Positions 9,386 through 18,563 of a DNA stretch of 64,000 nucleotides are shown here, piece by piece. The first letter of the stretch is position 1. The number at the start of each line of letters is the position of its first letter. The notes beneath the pieces are model-generated. The model was not told the origin of the DNA. It did no database searches and saw only the letters and a list, made by a program, of their open reading frames with translations. This stretch comes from Pseudomonadota bacterium (GTDB lineage Bacteria > Pseudomonadota > Gammaproteobacteria > Nitrosococcales > Methylophagaceae): positions 1 through 64,000 of the forward strand of contig JALIBN010000004.1 in assembly GCA_030576275.1 (NCBI GenBank). Reading direction: 5' to 3'. A program made the position numbers and the translations under genes.

Positions 9386-11245
9386 ATGGCTTCAGTAATC
9401 AATACCAACGTTGCATCTTTGAATGCACAAAAAAATCTAACGCAATCACAAAATGCGCTTGCAACTTCTTTGCAACGGTTATCATCTGGTTTACGCATCA
9501 ACAGTGCCAAAGATGATGCGGCAGGTCTTGCGATTTCAGATCGTTTCACCACGCAAATTCGTGGTTTAAATCAAGCGTCACGTAATGCTAATGATGCGAT
9601 CTCACTATCGCAAACTGCTGAAGGTGCGCTGGGTGAAGTAACCAGTAACTTACAACGGATTCGTGAATTGGCCGTGCAATCTGCCAATGCGACCAACTCA
9701 TCTTCTGATCGTGCAGCATTGGATTTAGAAGTACAGCAACGCTTATCTGAAATTGATCGAATTTCAAGTCAAACTTCATTTAATGGTCAAAAAATTCTCG
9801 ATGGTACATTTGGTCAGGCGGCCTTCCAAGTGGGTGCTAATGTCGGTGAAACAATTACTTTAGATTTAAGTACCAGTATGCGGCCTAATACAATAGGTCG
9901 ATTGGCAGAAGTGACGTCTGGATTTAACTTGAATTCACTCGCAAGTGACGAGCCTACTCCAGCGGTATACAATTCAGCGCCTATTACACCTTTTGATTTC
10001 AGTACTGTTCCTGCAGAACTAGGCACATCAACTGTTGCAGTAACTACAGCCGCTGTAGCAGGTGATAGCATTGATATTAATGGTGTTACATTTACTTTCG
10101 CTCAGGGGGCTGCAAATATATCGGTTACTAGTGCAACCAGCGTAACTATCACTGGTGATATTTCTACTACCCCATTAACCCCAACTACGACAGCATCTCA
10201 GTTAGATGCAGCCATTGATGCATACATAGCTGATGTTGGGAGTGCTGATGCAAGATTAGATGACATCACACCAAGCAATGGCACAGGTACGCTCACACTG
10301 ACATATGCAACGGCGGGCTTACCGAGTGATAACAATACTATTACTGTTGGCGCTGGTAGCACATTAGCTGCGACTATTGCTGTAGACGCAACAGGTTCCA
10401 ACGTAGGTGAAGATATTGTCGTGGGAACCACAACAGTCAATCTTTCAACAAGTATTACATCTGCAGATGACTTAGTAAGTGTTATTAACGCAGCATTGGT
10501 CGCAGCAGGTGATACCAGTGTCATTGCTAGTGCAGGACCCGATGACTCGCTAATTTTAACAACGAGCGATACAGGAACAACTATCGCAATACCAACGCCG
10601 GTCCCCACGGCTGGTGACACAAATGCTGTTGCCTTAATTGGTGCTACAAATGCGACTTCATCCCATGCTGGGTTGGCAGCTGCAACACTAAATATTGCAG
10701 TAGGTGATTTTAGTATTCAATTAGGTGACTCAACTGCAGTGACGGTCTCAGGTGAGTTTACGACTGCACAATCTATTGTTGATGCTGTTAATGGCGCATT
10801 AGCAGGTAATGCAACTGCACAGTTAAATGATGACGGCACCATGAGTATATTTTCTGCCCAAGATGTGACCATCACTGGCACGGATGGTTTAACAACGCTA
10901 GGCTTGGCGGCATCAACACTGGCTGATGGAAGTCTGATTGGTAGCAACATCTTAGATGTTAACTCTTCAAATGAGATTATCCGTCGCCTTGATTCAGCGC
11001 TAACATCAATAAGCGATTTGCGCAGTACCTTTGGTGCGATTCAAAACCGTTTTGAATCAACGATTAGTAACCTGGGCACTGCGGTTGAGAATTTAAGTGC
11101 GGCACGTAGTCGAATTCTGGATGCTGACTTTGCAGCAGAAACAGCGGCACTAACGCGTGCTCAAATATTGCAACAAGCAGGTACCGCGATGTTATCGCAA
11201 GCGAATGCGATACCTCAGAATGTATTGAGTTTGTTACAAGGTTAA
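9386..11245 (+). CDS. fliC: Flagellin FliC2, a chimera of fliC3 5' end and fliC1 body
   Basis: This 619-residue flagellin has the same domain layout as FliC1 and differs from it at four residues only, all in the first 24 (R16K, S20Q, S23N, D24A). The upstream region and first 66 coding bases are identical to fliC3. From 9491 on, the gene is identical to fliC1. The 39 bases between (9452-9490) match neither. I chose the ATG at 9386, which has GGAG 11 bases upstream and gives the conserved MASVINTN start; an in-frame TTG at 9356 is not needed. The sigma-28 site at 9270 should drive it. Confidence 0.95.
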   Translation: MASVINTNVASLNAQKNLTQSQNALATSLQRLSSGLRINSAKDDAAGLAISDRFTTQIRGLNQASRNANDAISLSQTAEGALGEVTSNLQRIRELAVQSANATNSSSDRAALDLEVQQRLSEIDRISSQTSFNGQKILDGTFGQAAFQVGANVGETITLDLSTSMRPNTIGRLAEVTSGFNLNSLASDEPTPAVYNSAPITPFDFSTVPAELGTSTVAVTTAAVAGDSIDINGVTFTFAQGAANISVTSATSVTITGDISTTPLTPTTTASQLDAAIDAYIADVGSADARLDDITPSNGTGTLTLTYATAGLPSDNNTITVGAGSTLAATIAVDATGSNVGEDIVVGTTTVNLSTSITSADDLVSVINAALVAAGDTSVIASAGPDDSLILTTSDTGTTIAIPTPVPTAGDTNAVALIGATNATSSHAGLAAATLNIAVGDFSIQLGDSTAVTVSGEFTTAQSIVDAVNGALAGNATAQLNDDGTMSIFSAQDVTITGTDGLTTLGLAASTLADGSLIGSNILDVNSSNEIIRRLDSALTSISDLRSTFGAIQNRFESTISNLGTAVENLSAARSRILDADFAAETAALTRAQILQQAGTAMLSQANAIPQNVLSLLQG

Positions 11246-11278
11246 ACTCGTAGATCGGTTTTTTGTTTATTACACTGC

Positions 11279-11461
11279 GTAGGTCGGGTTTCAACCCGAC
11301 GGATAGTAGCGAACTCATGTTGGGTTAAAACCCAACCCATGGCTGAATAATTAGAACCCAACCTAATATTATGTAGGTTGGGTTCTAATTATTCCACTGC
11401 GTAGTTCGGGTTTCAACCCGACGAATAGTAGCAAATCATGTTGGGTTAAAACCCAACCCAC
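11279..11461. repeat. REP palindrome cluster downstream of fliC2
   Basis: Exact copy of the cluster at 8364-8546, including the 20-bp perfect inverted repeat (here 11346-11393). Confidence 0.85.
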
Positions 11462-11493
11462 GAACTTGAAAATACTTTAACCCGACGATAAAT

Positions 11494-11949
11494 TTACAAC
11501 CAAACACTATCCCAATGCGGCCAATTGGCTAGTTTTTTAACCAAACCCGCTCTTAATGGGTTGGCAACAATATAGCGAGCAATTGCTAGCCGATCTTCCT
11601 CTTTTCTTAGGGCGTGGTCATGAAAGCCCGCTTGCCAGATTGAACCTGTGCGATTTAACTGCTGATTAATCCCTTTGGCACTATGACCTTTAACTAATTT
11701 CATAATCTGAGCTAAATCATGCTCATCAGCATTTTGCAAGTGCAATAAGCCATGAAAATGATCGGGCATAATCACCCAGCACATCCATTGGCATTGATGG
11801 TGCTGTTCGCTTTCACGTAAGGTATTGATAAGCATACGAGCACAGCTAAAGTCATTAAATAGGGCTGTGCGGTGGTGGGTCACCGAGGTGATAAGATATT
11901 CACGGCCAGTTTCAGAAAATCGTCCTTTGCGGAGATCGTTACAGCTCAT
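11494..11949 (-). CDS. REP-associated tyrosine transposase (RAYT), copy 2
   Basis: The 151-residue product is identical to that of the gene at 8579, with the same HUH motif (DHFHG) and the ARYIVANPLRAGLV segment. It was copied as a passenger of the flagellin duplication, not by its own transposition: the duplicated block begins and ends inside flagellin genes, not at REP sequences. Two identical adjacent RAYTs are unusual, because these genes are normally single-copy. Confidence 0.9.
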   Translation of the reverse strand: MSCNDLRKGRFSETGREYLITSVTHHRTALFNDFSCARMLINTLRESEQHHQCQWMCWVIMPDHFHGLLHLQNADEHDLAQIMKLVKGHSAKGINQQLNRTGSIWQAGFHDHALRKEEDRLAIARYIVANPLRAGLVKKLANWPHWDSVWL

Positions 11950-12015
11950 TGATTACATCCTTGTAGTAATGATGAGTTGATTTTATGTTGATGGGGATTA
12001 GATTACCATCTATAT

Positions 12016-12149
12016 GTAGGTCGGGTTTCAACCCGCTGGTTGGTAGCGAATAATGTTGGTCTGAAGTCCAACCTACAATGAATAGCCGTAGGTCGGGTTT
12101 CAACCCGACAGGTAGTGGCAAATCATGTTGGGTTAAAACCCAACCCACG
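12016..12149. repeat. REP palindrome cluster upstream of RAYT copy 2
   Basis: Exact copy of the cluster at 9101-9234, between RAYT copy 2 and the fliC3 promoter. Confidence 0.82.
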
Positions 12150-12184
12150 ATATTCAACTCCACAAATTAAAATTGAAAAAAGGC

Positions 12185-12211
12185 TAAAGTTATTCCACCC
12201 ATAGTCGTTAA
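12185..12211 (+). promoter_or_regulatory. Candidate sigma-28 (FliA) promoter of fliC3
   Basis: Same TAAAGTTA-N11-GTCGTTAA as before fliC2. It is probably the ancestral promoter from which the fliC2 copy derives. Confidence 0.75.
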
Positions 12212-12300
12212 CGTATCCGGAAGCAGTGAATACAACACATTAAGATGTATATCTGCTATTTACGAAAGGGTTGACACCCACTCACTATGGAGAAAATGTC

Positions 12301-13779
12301 ATGGCTTCAGTAATCAATACCAACGTTGCATCTTTGAATGCACAAAAAAATCTAACGCAATCACAATCTTCACTTGCTACATCTTTGCAACGTTTATCAT
12401 CAGGCCTACGTATCAATAGTGCTAAAGATGATGCGGCAGGTCTTGCGATTTCAGATCGTTTTACCACACAAATTCGTGGTTTAAACCAAGCGGGCCGTAA
12501 TGCTAATGATGCGATTTCACTTTCTCAAACCGCTGAAGGCGCGTTGAGCGAAGTAACAAGCAACTTACAACGTATTCGTGAATTAGCAGTGCAATCTGCC
12601 AATGCGACTAACTCGTCATCTGATAGAGCAGCGCTTGATTTAGAAGTACAACAACGTTTAGCTGAAATTGACCGTATTTCAAGCTCAACCTCATTTAATG
12701 GCCAAAAAATCCTTGATGGCACCTTTGGTAATGCGGCCTTCCAAGTAGGCGCTAATGTCGGTGAAACCATTTCATTGGATTTGACAACTAGTATGCGTCA
12801 GGCATCTATTGGTGACATCGCTAGTACCACTTCAACGGGTGCTGCGGCTGATTTCACTGCTGTTGCCGCCACGACAGGAGCGCTAGGGACTTTTACCGCT
12901 ACTTCTGGTGCATCTGTAATTGGTCAAAACTTCACGTTAGCTGTTGACGGCGTTGATATTGTTAACTTTACAGCAACTGGCACTAGTGATGTTGTTGATG
13001 CTGCTTTCATAGATGGTGCGAGTGGGCTTGGTAATGCAACTGTGCAAGCCAATTTAGCAGCCGCTGGCATTACGGTTTCAGGTACAGCAAGTCTTAATAC
13101 TTTGGCATTCTCAAGAGCAGACGGCGTTAACTTTGATACCACATTAGTGAGTGACTTGGGTGCAACAACTCAGGGTGCTTTTACCAATCTCGCTGAAGGT
13201 GCGACTTTAACTACAACTGACGGTGATCCTGCCGGCATTACATTGGCTTCTGGTGACTTGAGTATTGCAGTTGGTACTGGAGCAGCAGTTGAAATTACAG
13301 GCACATTTGCCAATGCTGATGAGTTAATTGCTGCAATTAATAATGTTGATGGTGCGGTTGCCTCTTTAAGTGGTTCAGAAGTTAAAATTATTGCATCGGC
13401 TGATTTGACGATTTCGGGTAATAACACTCTTGGACTGGCAACGGCAACAGTAGCGGCAGATACTACTGGTTTAAGTGCAACTACCGTTGATAGTGTTGAT
13501 AGCGCCAATGAAACAATTTTACGAATTGATGCCGCCTTAGGTGCCGTGAGTGACTTACGTAGCACCTTTGGTGCGATTCAAAACCGTTTTGAATCAACCA
13601 TTAGTAACTTAAGTACAGCGGTTGAGAACTTAAGTGCTGCACGTAGTCGTATTCTTGACGCGGATTTCGCGGCAGAAACAGCAAACTTAACACGTGCTCA
13701 AATATTGCAACAAGCGGGTACTGCCATGTTGGCACAAGCGAACTCTTTACCACAAAACGTATTGAGTTTATTGGGCTAA
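12301..13779 (+). CDS. fliC: Flagellin FliC3 (492 aa)
   Basis: FliC3 has conserved D0/D1 ends ([36 protein letters not shown]; end LSLLG) and a central domain unrelated in sequence to that of FliC1/2 and about 125 residues shorter (about 175-400). Filaments made of these genes could therefore present at least two different surfaces. The ATG at 12301 has GGAG 11 bases upstream. Sigma-28 control is likely (12185). A strong hairpin follows the stop codon, then flaG. Confidence 0.96.
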   Translation: MASVINTNVASLNAQKNLTQSQSSLATSLQRLSSGLRINSAKDDAAGLAISDRFTTQIRGLNQAGRNANDAISLSQTAEGALSEVTSNLQRIRELAVQSANATNSSSDRAALDLEVQQRLAEIDRISSSTSFNGQKILDGTFGNAAFQVGANVGETISLDLTTSMRQASIGDIASTTSTGAAADFTAVAATTGALGTFTATSGASVIGQNFTLAVDGVDIVNFTATGTSDVVDAAFIDGASGLGNATVQANLAAAGITVSGTASLNTLAFSRADGVNFDTTLVSDLGATTQGAFTNLAEGATLTTTDGDPAGITLASGDLSIAVGTGAAVEITGTFANADELIAAINNVDGAVASLSGSEVKIIASADLTISGNNTLGLATATVAADTTGLSATTVDSVDSANETILRIDAALGAVSDLRSTFGAIQNRFESTISNLSTAVENLSAARSRILDADFAAETANLTRAQILQQAGTAMLAQANSLPQNVLSLLG

Positions 13780-13792
13780 ACTATAAAGGGAA

Positions 13793-13818
13793 GGTGAGTC
13801 TAAGGCATTAGACTCACC
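13793..13818 (+). terminator. 11-bp hairpin after fliC3
   Basis: GGTGAGTCTAA (13793-13803), loop GGCA, then TTAGACTCACC (13808-13818). It is followed by ATTTCTCTTT, a weak T tract, so it is either a leaky terminator or a 3' stabilising structure that lets some transcription reach flaG. Confidence 0.6.
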
Positions 13819-13838
13819 ATTTCTCTTTAAGAATAATA

Positions 13839-13846
13839 GGGGGGGG
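13839..13846 (+). repeat. G8 homopolymer at the flaG ribosome-binding region
   Basis: Eight consecutive G residues end 8 bases before the flaG ATG and take the place of a normal Shine-Dalgarno. Runs of this length are slippage-prone; a change in length would alter the ribosome site or its spacing but not the reading frame. Confidence 0.7.
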
Positions 13847-13854
13847 ATGTTGTG

Positions 13855-14205
13855 ATGGAAATTACCAATAATCAAATTAACCCAGTTGCTTTGGAAGGCC
13901 GTGCGCCGACCAAGGCTTCTTCCGTTGTACCAGCAGAAACCGCATTAACGGTTAAGCCTGATGAAGTGAATTTTCGTGAGTCTTTGCAAGCTGCAGTAGC
14001 ACAATTAAATGACTATATGCAGAATGTGGAACGAAGCTTGCAGTTCACTATCGATGAAGAGAGCGGTAAAGACGTGGTCACGGTATTGGACAAAAAAACT
14101 GAGGAAATCATTCGTCAGTTCCCATCAGAAGAAGTGCTGGTTATTGCAAGACAGATAGCAGAACAAAGAGATAGCGTAGTGAGTTTATTTAGTTCACAAG
14201 TTTAA
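13855..14205 (+). CDS. flaG: FlaG family protein
   Basis: This is a 116-residue FlaG-type protein. The conserved C-terminal half (about 48-116) contains QLNDYMQNVERSLQFTID, then TVLDKKTEEIIRQFPSEEVL and a helix ending in SLFSSQV. The N-terminal 45 residues are low-complexity. FlaG proteins are encoded between flagellin and fliD in polar-flagellum loci and affect filament length, by a mechanism not settled. I took the ATG at 13855; a GTG one codon earlier is possible. The G8 tract just upstream is noted separately. Confidence 0.9.
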   Translation: MEITNNQINPVALEGRAPTKASSVVPAETALTVKPDEVNFRESLQAAVAQLNDYMQNVERSLQFTIDEESGKDVVTVLDKKTEEIIRQFPSEEVLVIARQIAEQRDSVVSLFSSQV

Positions 14206-14241
14206 GTTGGAATTTATTCCAACATTGGCAGGTAGCTGATT

Positions 14242-14296
14242 GTCGGGTTGAAACCCGACCTACGGTGGGCGAATGTAGGTTGGTGTTAATCCAACA
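14242..14296. repeat. REP pair between flaG and fliD
   Basis: An inverted type A copy (GTCGGGTTGAAACCCGAC, 14242-14259, followed by CTAC) is followed by a degenerate type B (about 14274-14296). They match the RAYT-linked palindromes. Confidence 0.75.
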
Positions 14297-14316
14297 TTTA
14301 GGAAGAGGTATAGAAA

Positions 14317-15699
14317 ATGGCTATTACGACAAGTGGTGTTGGTTCAGGCATAGATATTGAAAGCCTAGTCACCAAGTTAATAGCGGCAGAAGGTCAGCCA
14401 GCAACTAACCGTTTAAATAAAAAAGAAGCTACGTGGCAAGCAGATTTATCCGCCTATGGTAGCTTGAAAAGTGCGTTAAGTAGCTTTCAATCAGCGGTTA
14501 AGGCTCTGAATGATCCAGCTGATTTTTTAGGTCGAACATCTACATCTAGCAACACAGAAGTATTTTCTGCCACGGCGGATCAAACCGCCGTGCCAGGAAA
14601 ATACGATATTGAAGTGATTCAATTGGCTGAATCGGCCAAATCACGTTCAGGTAATTTTACGTCAGCAGATGAAGTGGTGGGCGCGGGGTCCTTAGCCATT
14701 AGCTTAGGTGCTGATACGTTTAATATTACTGTTGATAGTGAAAATAATACCTTGGCGGGTTTGCGTGACGCCATTAATGCGGCAAGTGATAATCCGGGTA
14801 TTACAGCATCAATCATTAATGTTGATGGTGGTTCACGATTAGTCCTTACCTCTGACAAATTAGGCTCTGCAAATACTATTGGTATTGTAGCTAGCGATGA
14901 TGATGGTATGCCGGAAGATACGGCTGGCTTATCACGTTTAGCAACGATCAATTTAACTACAGTTCAAGCGGCACAAGATGCCATTATCAATGTTGATAGT
15001 CAAGCGGTTACGAGAGATAGCAATACGTTTTCTGATGTGATTTCTGGGGTTAAATTTACCTTGGATTCTGCGTCGCCTGGCACGGTGGAATCATTGTCAA
15101 TAGGCTTGGATAAAGGCGCATTGATTAAAAATGTGAATAGCTTTGTCAAAGCCTATAATTCATTAGCCGATACGATGGCTAACTTATCTTCTTTTAATGC
15201 TGATACTGGTGCGGCTGGTACCTTGTTAGGTGACTCGGCATTACGTAGTGTGCAAAGTAAAATCAGTGAAACATTGAGCAGTTCTATATCGGGATTGGGT
15301 TTTGGTTCTTTAGTATCAATTGGTATAACTACCAATGATGAAGGCAATTTAGAAGTTGATTCAGCAAAATTAGATAGCGTAATGACCGCCGATTATACGG
15401 CTGTCTCACAGTTATTTTCATCTGAAAATGGTTTGGCAAAATCATTGGATAGCCTGTTAGAACGCTATATTTCATCTGATGGTATTTTGACAGCACGACA
15501 AGACGGATTGCAAACAAACATTGATGCTCTCGATGGCGACCGTGAGCAATTAAATCGTCGACTAGCGAGCTTAGATGAGCGATATCGTGCACAATTTACT
15601 GCGATGGATATATTGGTCGCTCAGCTGACATCATTGGGTGATTATTTGTCACAGCAGTTGGCGAGCTTGCCTGAACCTAATTCGATTCGTCGTCGATAA
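14317..15699 (+). CDS. fliD: Flagellar filament cap protein FliD
   Basis: FliD (HAP2) caps the growing filament and helps flagellin fold into place. The 460-residue protein has the N-terminal motif GVGSGIDIESLVTKLIAAEG (residues 7-26), a hook-IN-like segment (NTLAGLRDAINAASDNPGI, about 145-163) and the C-terminal coiled-coil end with DREQLNRRLASLDERYRAQF. Length is normal. The ATG at 14317 has GGAAGAGG about 10 bases upstream. It lies between two REP clusters; fliS follows under its own promoter. Confidence 0.96.
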   Translation: MAITTSGVGSGIDIESLVTKLIAAEGQPATNRLNKKEATWQADLSAYGSLKSALSSFQSAVKALNDPADFLGRTSTSSNTEVFSATADQTAVPGKYDIEVIQLAESAKSRSGNFTSADEVVGAGSLAISLGADTFNITVDSENNTLAGLRDAINAASDNPGITASIINVDGGSRLVLTSDKLGSANTIGIVASDDDGMPEDTAGLSRLATINLTTVQAAQDAIINVDSQAVTRDSNTFSDVISGVKFTLDSASPGTVESLSIGLDKGALIKNVNSFVKAYNSLADTMANLSSFNADTGAAGTLLGDSALRSVQSKISETLSSSISGLGFGSLVSIGITTNDEGNLEVDSAKLDSVMTADYTAVSQLFSSENGLAKSLDSLLERYISSDGILTARQDGLQTNIDALDGDREQLNRRLASLDERYRAQFTAMDILVAQLTSLGDYLSQQLASLPEPNSIRRR

Positions 15700-15719
15700 G
15701 GTTTAAATAAAGCACCGAT

Positions 15720-15783
15720 GTAGGTCAGGTTTCAACCCGACGGCTAGAGCCACATATCATGTTGAAAAGAATTGTAGCCTACA
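15720..15783. repeat. Degenerate REP pair after fliD
   Basis: The type A copy at 15720-15741 has one changed base in its left arm (GTCAGGTTTCAACCCGAC). The type B partner (about 15758-15783) keeps only its outer arms (ATGTTG and GTAGCCTAC). This is the last REP in the locus. Confidence 0.6.
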
Positions 15784-15810
15784 AATCATGACTATTTTTG
15801 ACCATTCAGC

Positions 15811-15837
15811 TAAAGTTATGTCTTATTTTGACGATAT
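15811..15837 (+). promoter_or_regulatory. Candidate sigma-28 (FliA) promoter of fliS
   Basis: TAAAGTTA (15811-15818), an 11-base spacer, then GACGATAT (15830-15837) differs from the FliA consensus at three of 16 positions. It probably drives fliS, fliT and the flagellinolysin gene. Confidence 0.78.
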
Positions 15838-15896
15838 AGAATTTGAGGGCAATATCATCACGATATTGTAAACAAGATATGGAAAAGGATAAAAAC

Positions 15897-16301
15897 ATGA
15901 ATGCCAGCGCTGCAATGAAACAATATCAACATAACTATATTCAAGGTGGCGCTGAGACGGCTTCACCTCATCGATTGGTTCAAATGTTGATGGAAGGCGC
16001 ATTAGATAAGTTGCTGGCTGCTAGACGTTTTATGATTGCAAAAGATATCGCTAAAAAAGGCGAAAATATTAGTTGGACCATTTCCATTATCGACAGTTTA
16101 CGTTCATGCTTGAATGTGGAAGTTGGTGGTGAGTTTGCTCAGAATTTGTATGCTTTGTATGACTATATGGAACAGAAGTTGTTAGAAGCAAATATTAAAA
16201 ACGATACCAAACTGATTGATGAAGTGGCCAAGTTGATGATTCAAGTTAAATCTGGTTGGGATGCCATTCCTCAAGAACATCACAATACAACGTCAAAATA
16301 A
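15897..16301 (+). CDS. fliS: Flagellin export chaperone FliS
   Basis: FliS binds the C-terminus of newly made flagellin in the cytoplasm and keeps it from polymerising before export. The 134-residue product starts MNASAAMKQYQHNYI and has the family's ASPHRLVQMLMEGALDKL helix and the later LNVEVGGEFAQNLYALYDYM segment. I chose the ATG at 15897 because it has AAGGAT upstream and gives the conserved start; an in-frame start at 15843 would lie only a few bases after the -10 box of the sigma-28 promoter and is unlikely. fliT follows after 10 bases. Confidence 0.94.
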   Translation: MNASAAMKQYQHNYIQGGAETASPHRLVQMLMEGALDKLLAARRFMIAKDIAKKGENISWTISIIDSLRSCLNVEVGGEFAQNLYALYDYMEQKLLEANIKNDTKLIDEVAKLMIQVKSGWDAIPQEHHNTTSK

Positions 16302-16311
16302 CCAACGCAGT

Positions 16312-16620
16312 ATGAATACCATATTTGATTTAGCCACTGATATTATTGTTATCAGTCGGCAGTTAATTTTACATGCTGAAATGTCAGAGTGGGATGAGTT
16401 TACTGAATTAGATGCGAAACGCCAGTATCTAGTACGATCAATGAATCTTGAAAAAATTGATTTATCTGATGAAGATAACGTGACCTTTCGTGGCTTGATG
16501 AATGAGATGATAGAACTCAATGAACAGTTAGGGAAAATTTGTACAGAACAGCGATCTGAACTGGCAAAAAAATTAAAGGAGATACGTCTTGGTGCAAAGG
16601 CTAAAAACGCTTATTCGTAA
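16312..16620 (+). CDS. fliT: FliT-like flagellar chaperone
   Basis: This 102-residue helical protein sits directly after fliS, where FliT (chaperone of the cap protein FliD and sometimes a regulator) is normally found. It starts MNTIFDLATDIIVISRQL and has a charged middle (EWDEFTELDAKRQYLV) that resembles the FliT helix with the conserved W-x-x-x-x-x-L/R pattern. FliT sequences are poorly conserved, so the call relies on size, helix content and position. The ATG at 16312 was chosen over an upstream in-frame ATG at 16261 that lies inside fliS. Confidence 0.7.
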   Translation: MNTIFDLATDIIVISRQLILHAEMSEWDEFTELDAKRQYLVRSMNLEKIDLSDEDNVTFRGLMNEMIELNEQLGKICTEQRSELAKKLKEIRLGAKAKNAYS

Positions 16621-16648
16621 ATGCTTAGCTTGCTTTTGAGAAAATATC

Positions 16649-18407
16649 ATGAGTGTAATCAATACTAATATTTCATCTTTAAACGCTATGCGCCAGCTTA
16701 ATAGCAATAGCAATGTGATGACACAAACTCTACAGCGTTTATCTTCTGGCTTACGTATTAATAGTGCCAAAGATGATGCCGCTGGTTTGGCGATTAGTGA
16801 ACGATTTACGACTCAAATACGTGGCCTTCAACAGGTCGGACGTAATACCAATGATGCAGTTTCTCTGGCTCAAACGGCTGAAGGTGCCTTGGCTAGCTTA
16901 TCTGAATTAATGCAACGTGGACGAGAGCTTGCCGTGCAGGCCGTTAATGCGACAAATTCAACCTCAGATCGTCAAGCTCTGCAAAAAGAAATCTCCCAGA
17001 TCCAATCAGAAATAGGTCGGGTAACCCGCGATACCTCATTTAACTCAATCAGCCTATTCCAGCCTCTCGGAGCAACCGGTGGATCGTCATCATTTTCTGA
17101 TACTGAAAATAGAATACTGACTGATTCACAGAGTACTTGGTTACAACAAAGTGAAAAAATAATTAAAGATTATTATGGGTTGCAAGCCACTAAATTCTGA
17201 GTTGAAAATTATTTTTGATGATGGAACCGTCGTTAGCGGTGCTGATGCCTATGTAATTAGTAATTCACCTTATCCTGACACCACGCTTGAACTACATTTT
17301 AATGTTGCCACTATTAAATCTGCCTATGATGCTGGCGGTGAAGAAGCAGTTGGTAATTTAGTTGCTCATGAAATGACACATGCCGTCATGGGGGCAACGA
17401 CCAATTTAGGCTCATTTTCAAGATGGTTTATAGAAGGTTCCGCTCAGTTTATTGAAGGTGGCGATCCTAATTTAGCTAATGCTTATGCGAATAATGGCAA
17501 TAACGTAACTGCATCAGATGCTATTGCTAATAATATTGATAACGCAGGCGTTATACCAGGATCTTGGCCTGTTACAGAGTTAAACTATGGAACGGCCTAT
17601 GCAGCAACACGCTATCTTGATTATCTAACAACAAATGAATATACAACATCTGATGGTATAAAAAGTGTTATGAATTATCTAAGTTCTGATGGTGGCACGC
17701 ATACTTTAGATCAATACTTTGCTCAAGCTGGTCTGAAAAATGAGAGCGGTGGAGACATTACTAGCGAAGCTGATTTTGTAGCAGCATTCAAGGCTGATGG
17801 TGATGAGTTCATTGATACTGTTTTACAGCCCACATTTTCTAATGGTGCTGCTGATATTGGTGGTGTCGGTGGCTCTGATGCTGTCGGCGACCCAACAGGC
17901 GCAAGTGGAATACGTGATACCTCGTATGCGGGTGCAGTGCCGAATATTACGAATTTAACGGACAATCCACTGCTTGGGTTTTTAGAAATATATCCTACTG
18001 ATAATAAGATATTAGCTTCTTCAACGATGACATTTCAAGTTGGTAGTAATGTCGGTGAAACGATTGACGTTAGCCTTACTAGTTTGAGTTTGGAAGATTT
18101 AAATTTAGATGCCTTAGATGTAGTGAGTCTTGGCAATACTGCGATCACGGCATTTGATAGTGCATTAAATAATGTAAGTACTATACGTGCCCAGTGGGGT
18201 GCGGTTCAAAATAGACTTGAATCTGTATTGGCTGTAACAGCAACGGGTATTGAAAACTTATCAGCAAGTCGTTCAAGAATTATGGACGCAGACTTTGCAA
18301 TTGAAACGGCCAATTTAACCCGGGCTCAGATTATGCAACAAGCAGGTTCGGCCATGTTGGCGCAGGCTAATTCATTACCCCAACAGGTATTAAGCTTATT
18401 AGGATAG
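16649..18407 (+). pseudogene. Flagellinolysin: flagellin with inserted zinc peptidase, split by a frameshift
   Basis: Frame 16649-17200 encodes a flagellin N-terminus ([40 protein letters not shown]) and the linker to the peptidase domain, then stops after [10 protein letters not shown]. The frame from 17163 to 18407 continues with the peptidase domain and an intact flagellin C-terminus (QWGAVQNRLESVL, IMDADFAIETANLTRAQI, LSLLG). The peptidase has the gluzincin motif HEMTH at 17367-17381 and the downstream WFIEGSAQFIEGGD that supplies the third zinc ligand Glu. This is the architecture of proteolytic flagellins (flagellinolysins). The two frames are both open only in 17163-17197, so one extra base there (or loss of two) explains the break; dropping one A gives [15 protein letters not shown]. 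It may be a real inactivation, a sequencing error, or a +1 frameshift site. It follows fliST and probably shares their sigma-28 transcript. Confidence 0.9.
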
Positions 18408-18563
18408 TCATTAAAAAGCATTATTTTTAGCCCATTTATTTATAGCTAAAATGAAGTGTGTCATTTTTTTGACAATCAATAAAAAAGGTGGTTAACTCTT
18501 GGCTTGCGAATTACTTATGTCGTGCTATTCGATGTAATATTAACTTCAATGGCTGGAGCGAAA

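Larger units (their letters stand above)
6576..9451 (+). repeat. Tandem duplication, copy 1 (2,876 bp)
   Basis: This block matches 9491-12366 at an offset of exactly 2,915 bases, with no mismatch found by eye across coding and noncoding parts. The left limit is set by C6575 against T9490, and the right limit by A9452 against T12367. It contains the fliC1 body, REP clusters, a RAYT gene, the sigma-28 promoter and the first 66 bases of the fliC2 coding sequence. Confidence 0.95.
9491..12366 (+). repeat. Tandem duplication, copy 2 (2,876 bp)
   Basis: This is the second copy of the block at 6576-9451. It runs from inside fliC2 through RAYT copy 2, the REP clusters and the fliC3 promoter to the 66th coding base of fliC3. 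The copies are separated by only 39 bases. Confidence 0.95.

Noticed and set aside
8579-11949. RAYT transposition as the cause of the tandem duplication
   Set aside because: The duplicated block begins and ends inside flagellin coding sequence, not at REP palindromes or RAYT ends.
18488-18508. Sigma-54-like site before fleQ (TGGTTAACTCTTGGC)
   Set aside because: The GG and GC are correctly spaced, but the -12 box is TTGGC and the -24 box is poor; fleQ is normally under the housekeeping sigma.
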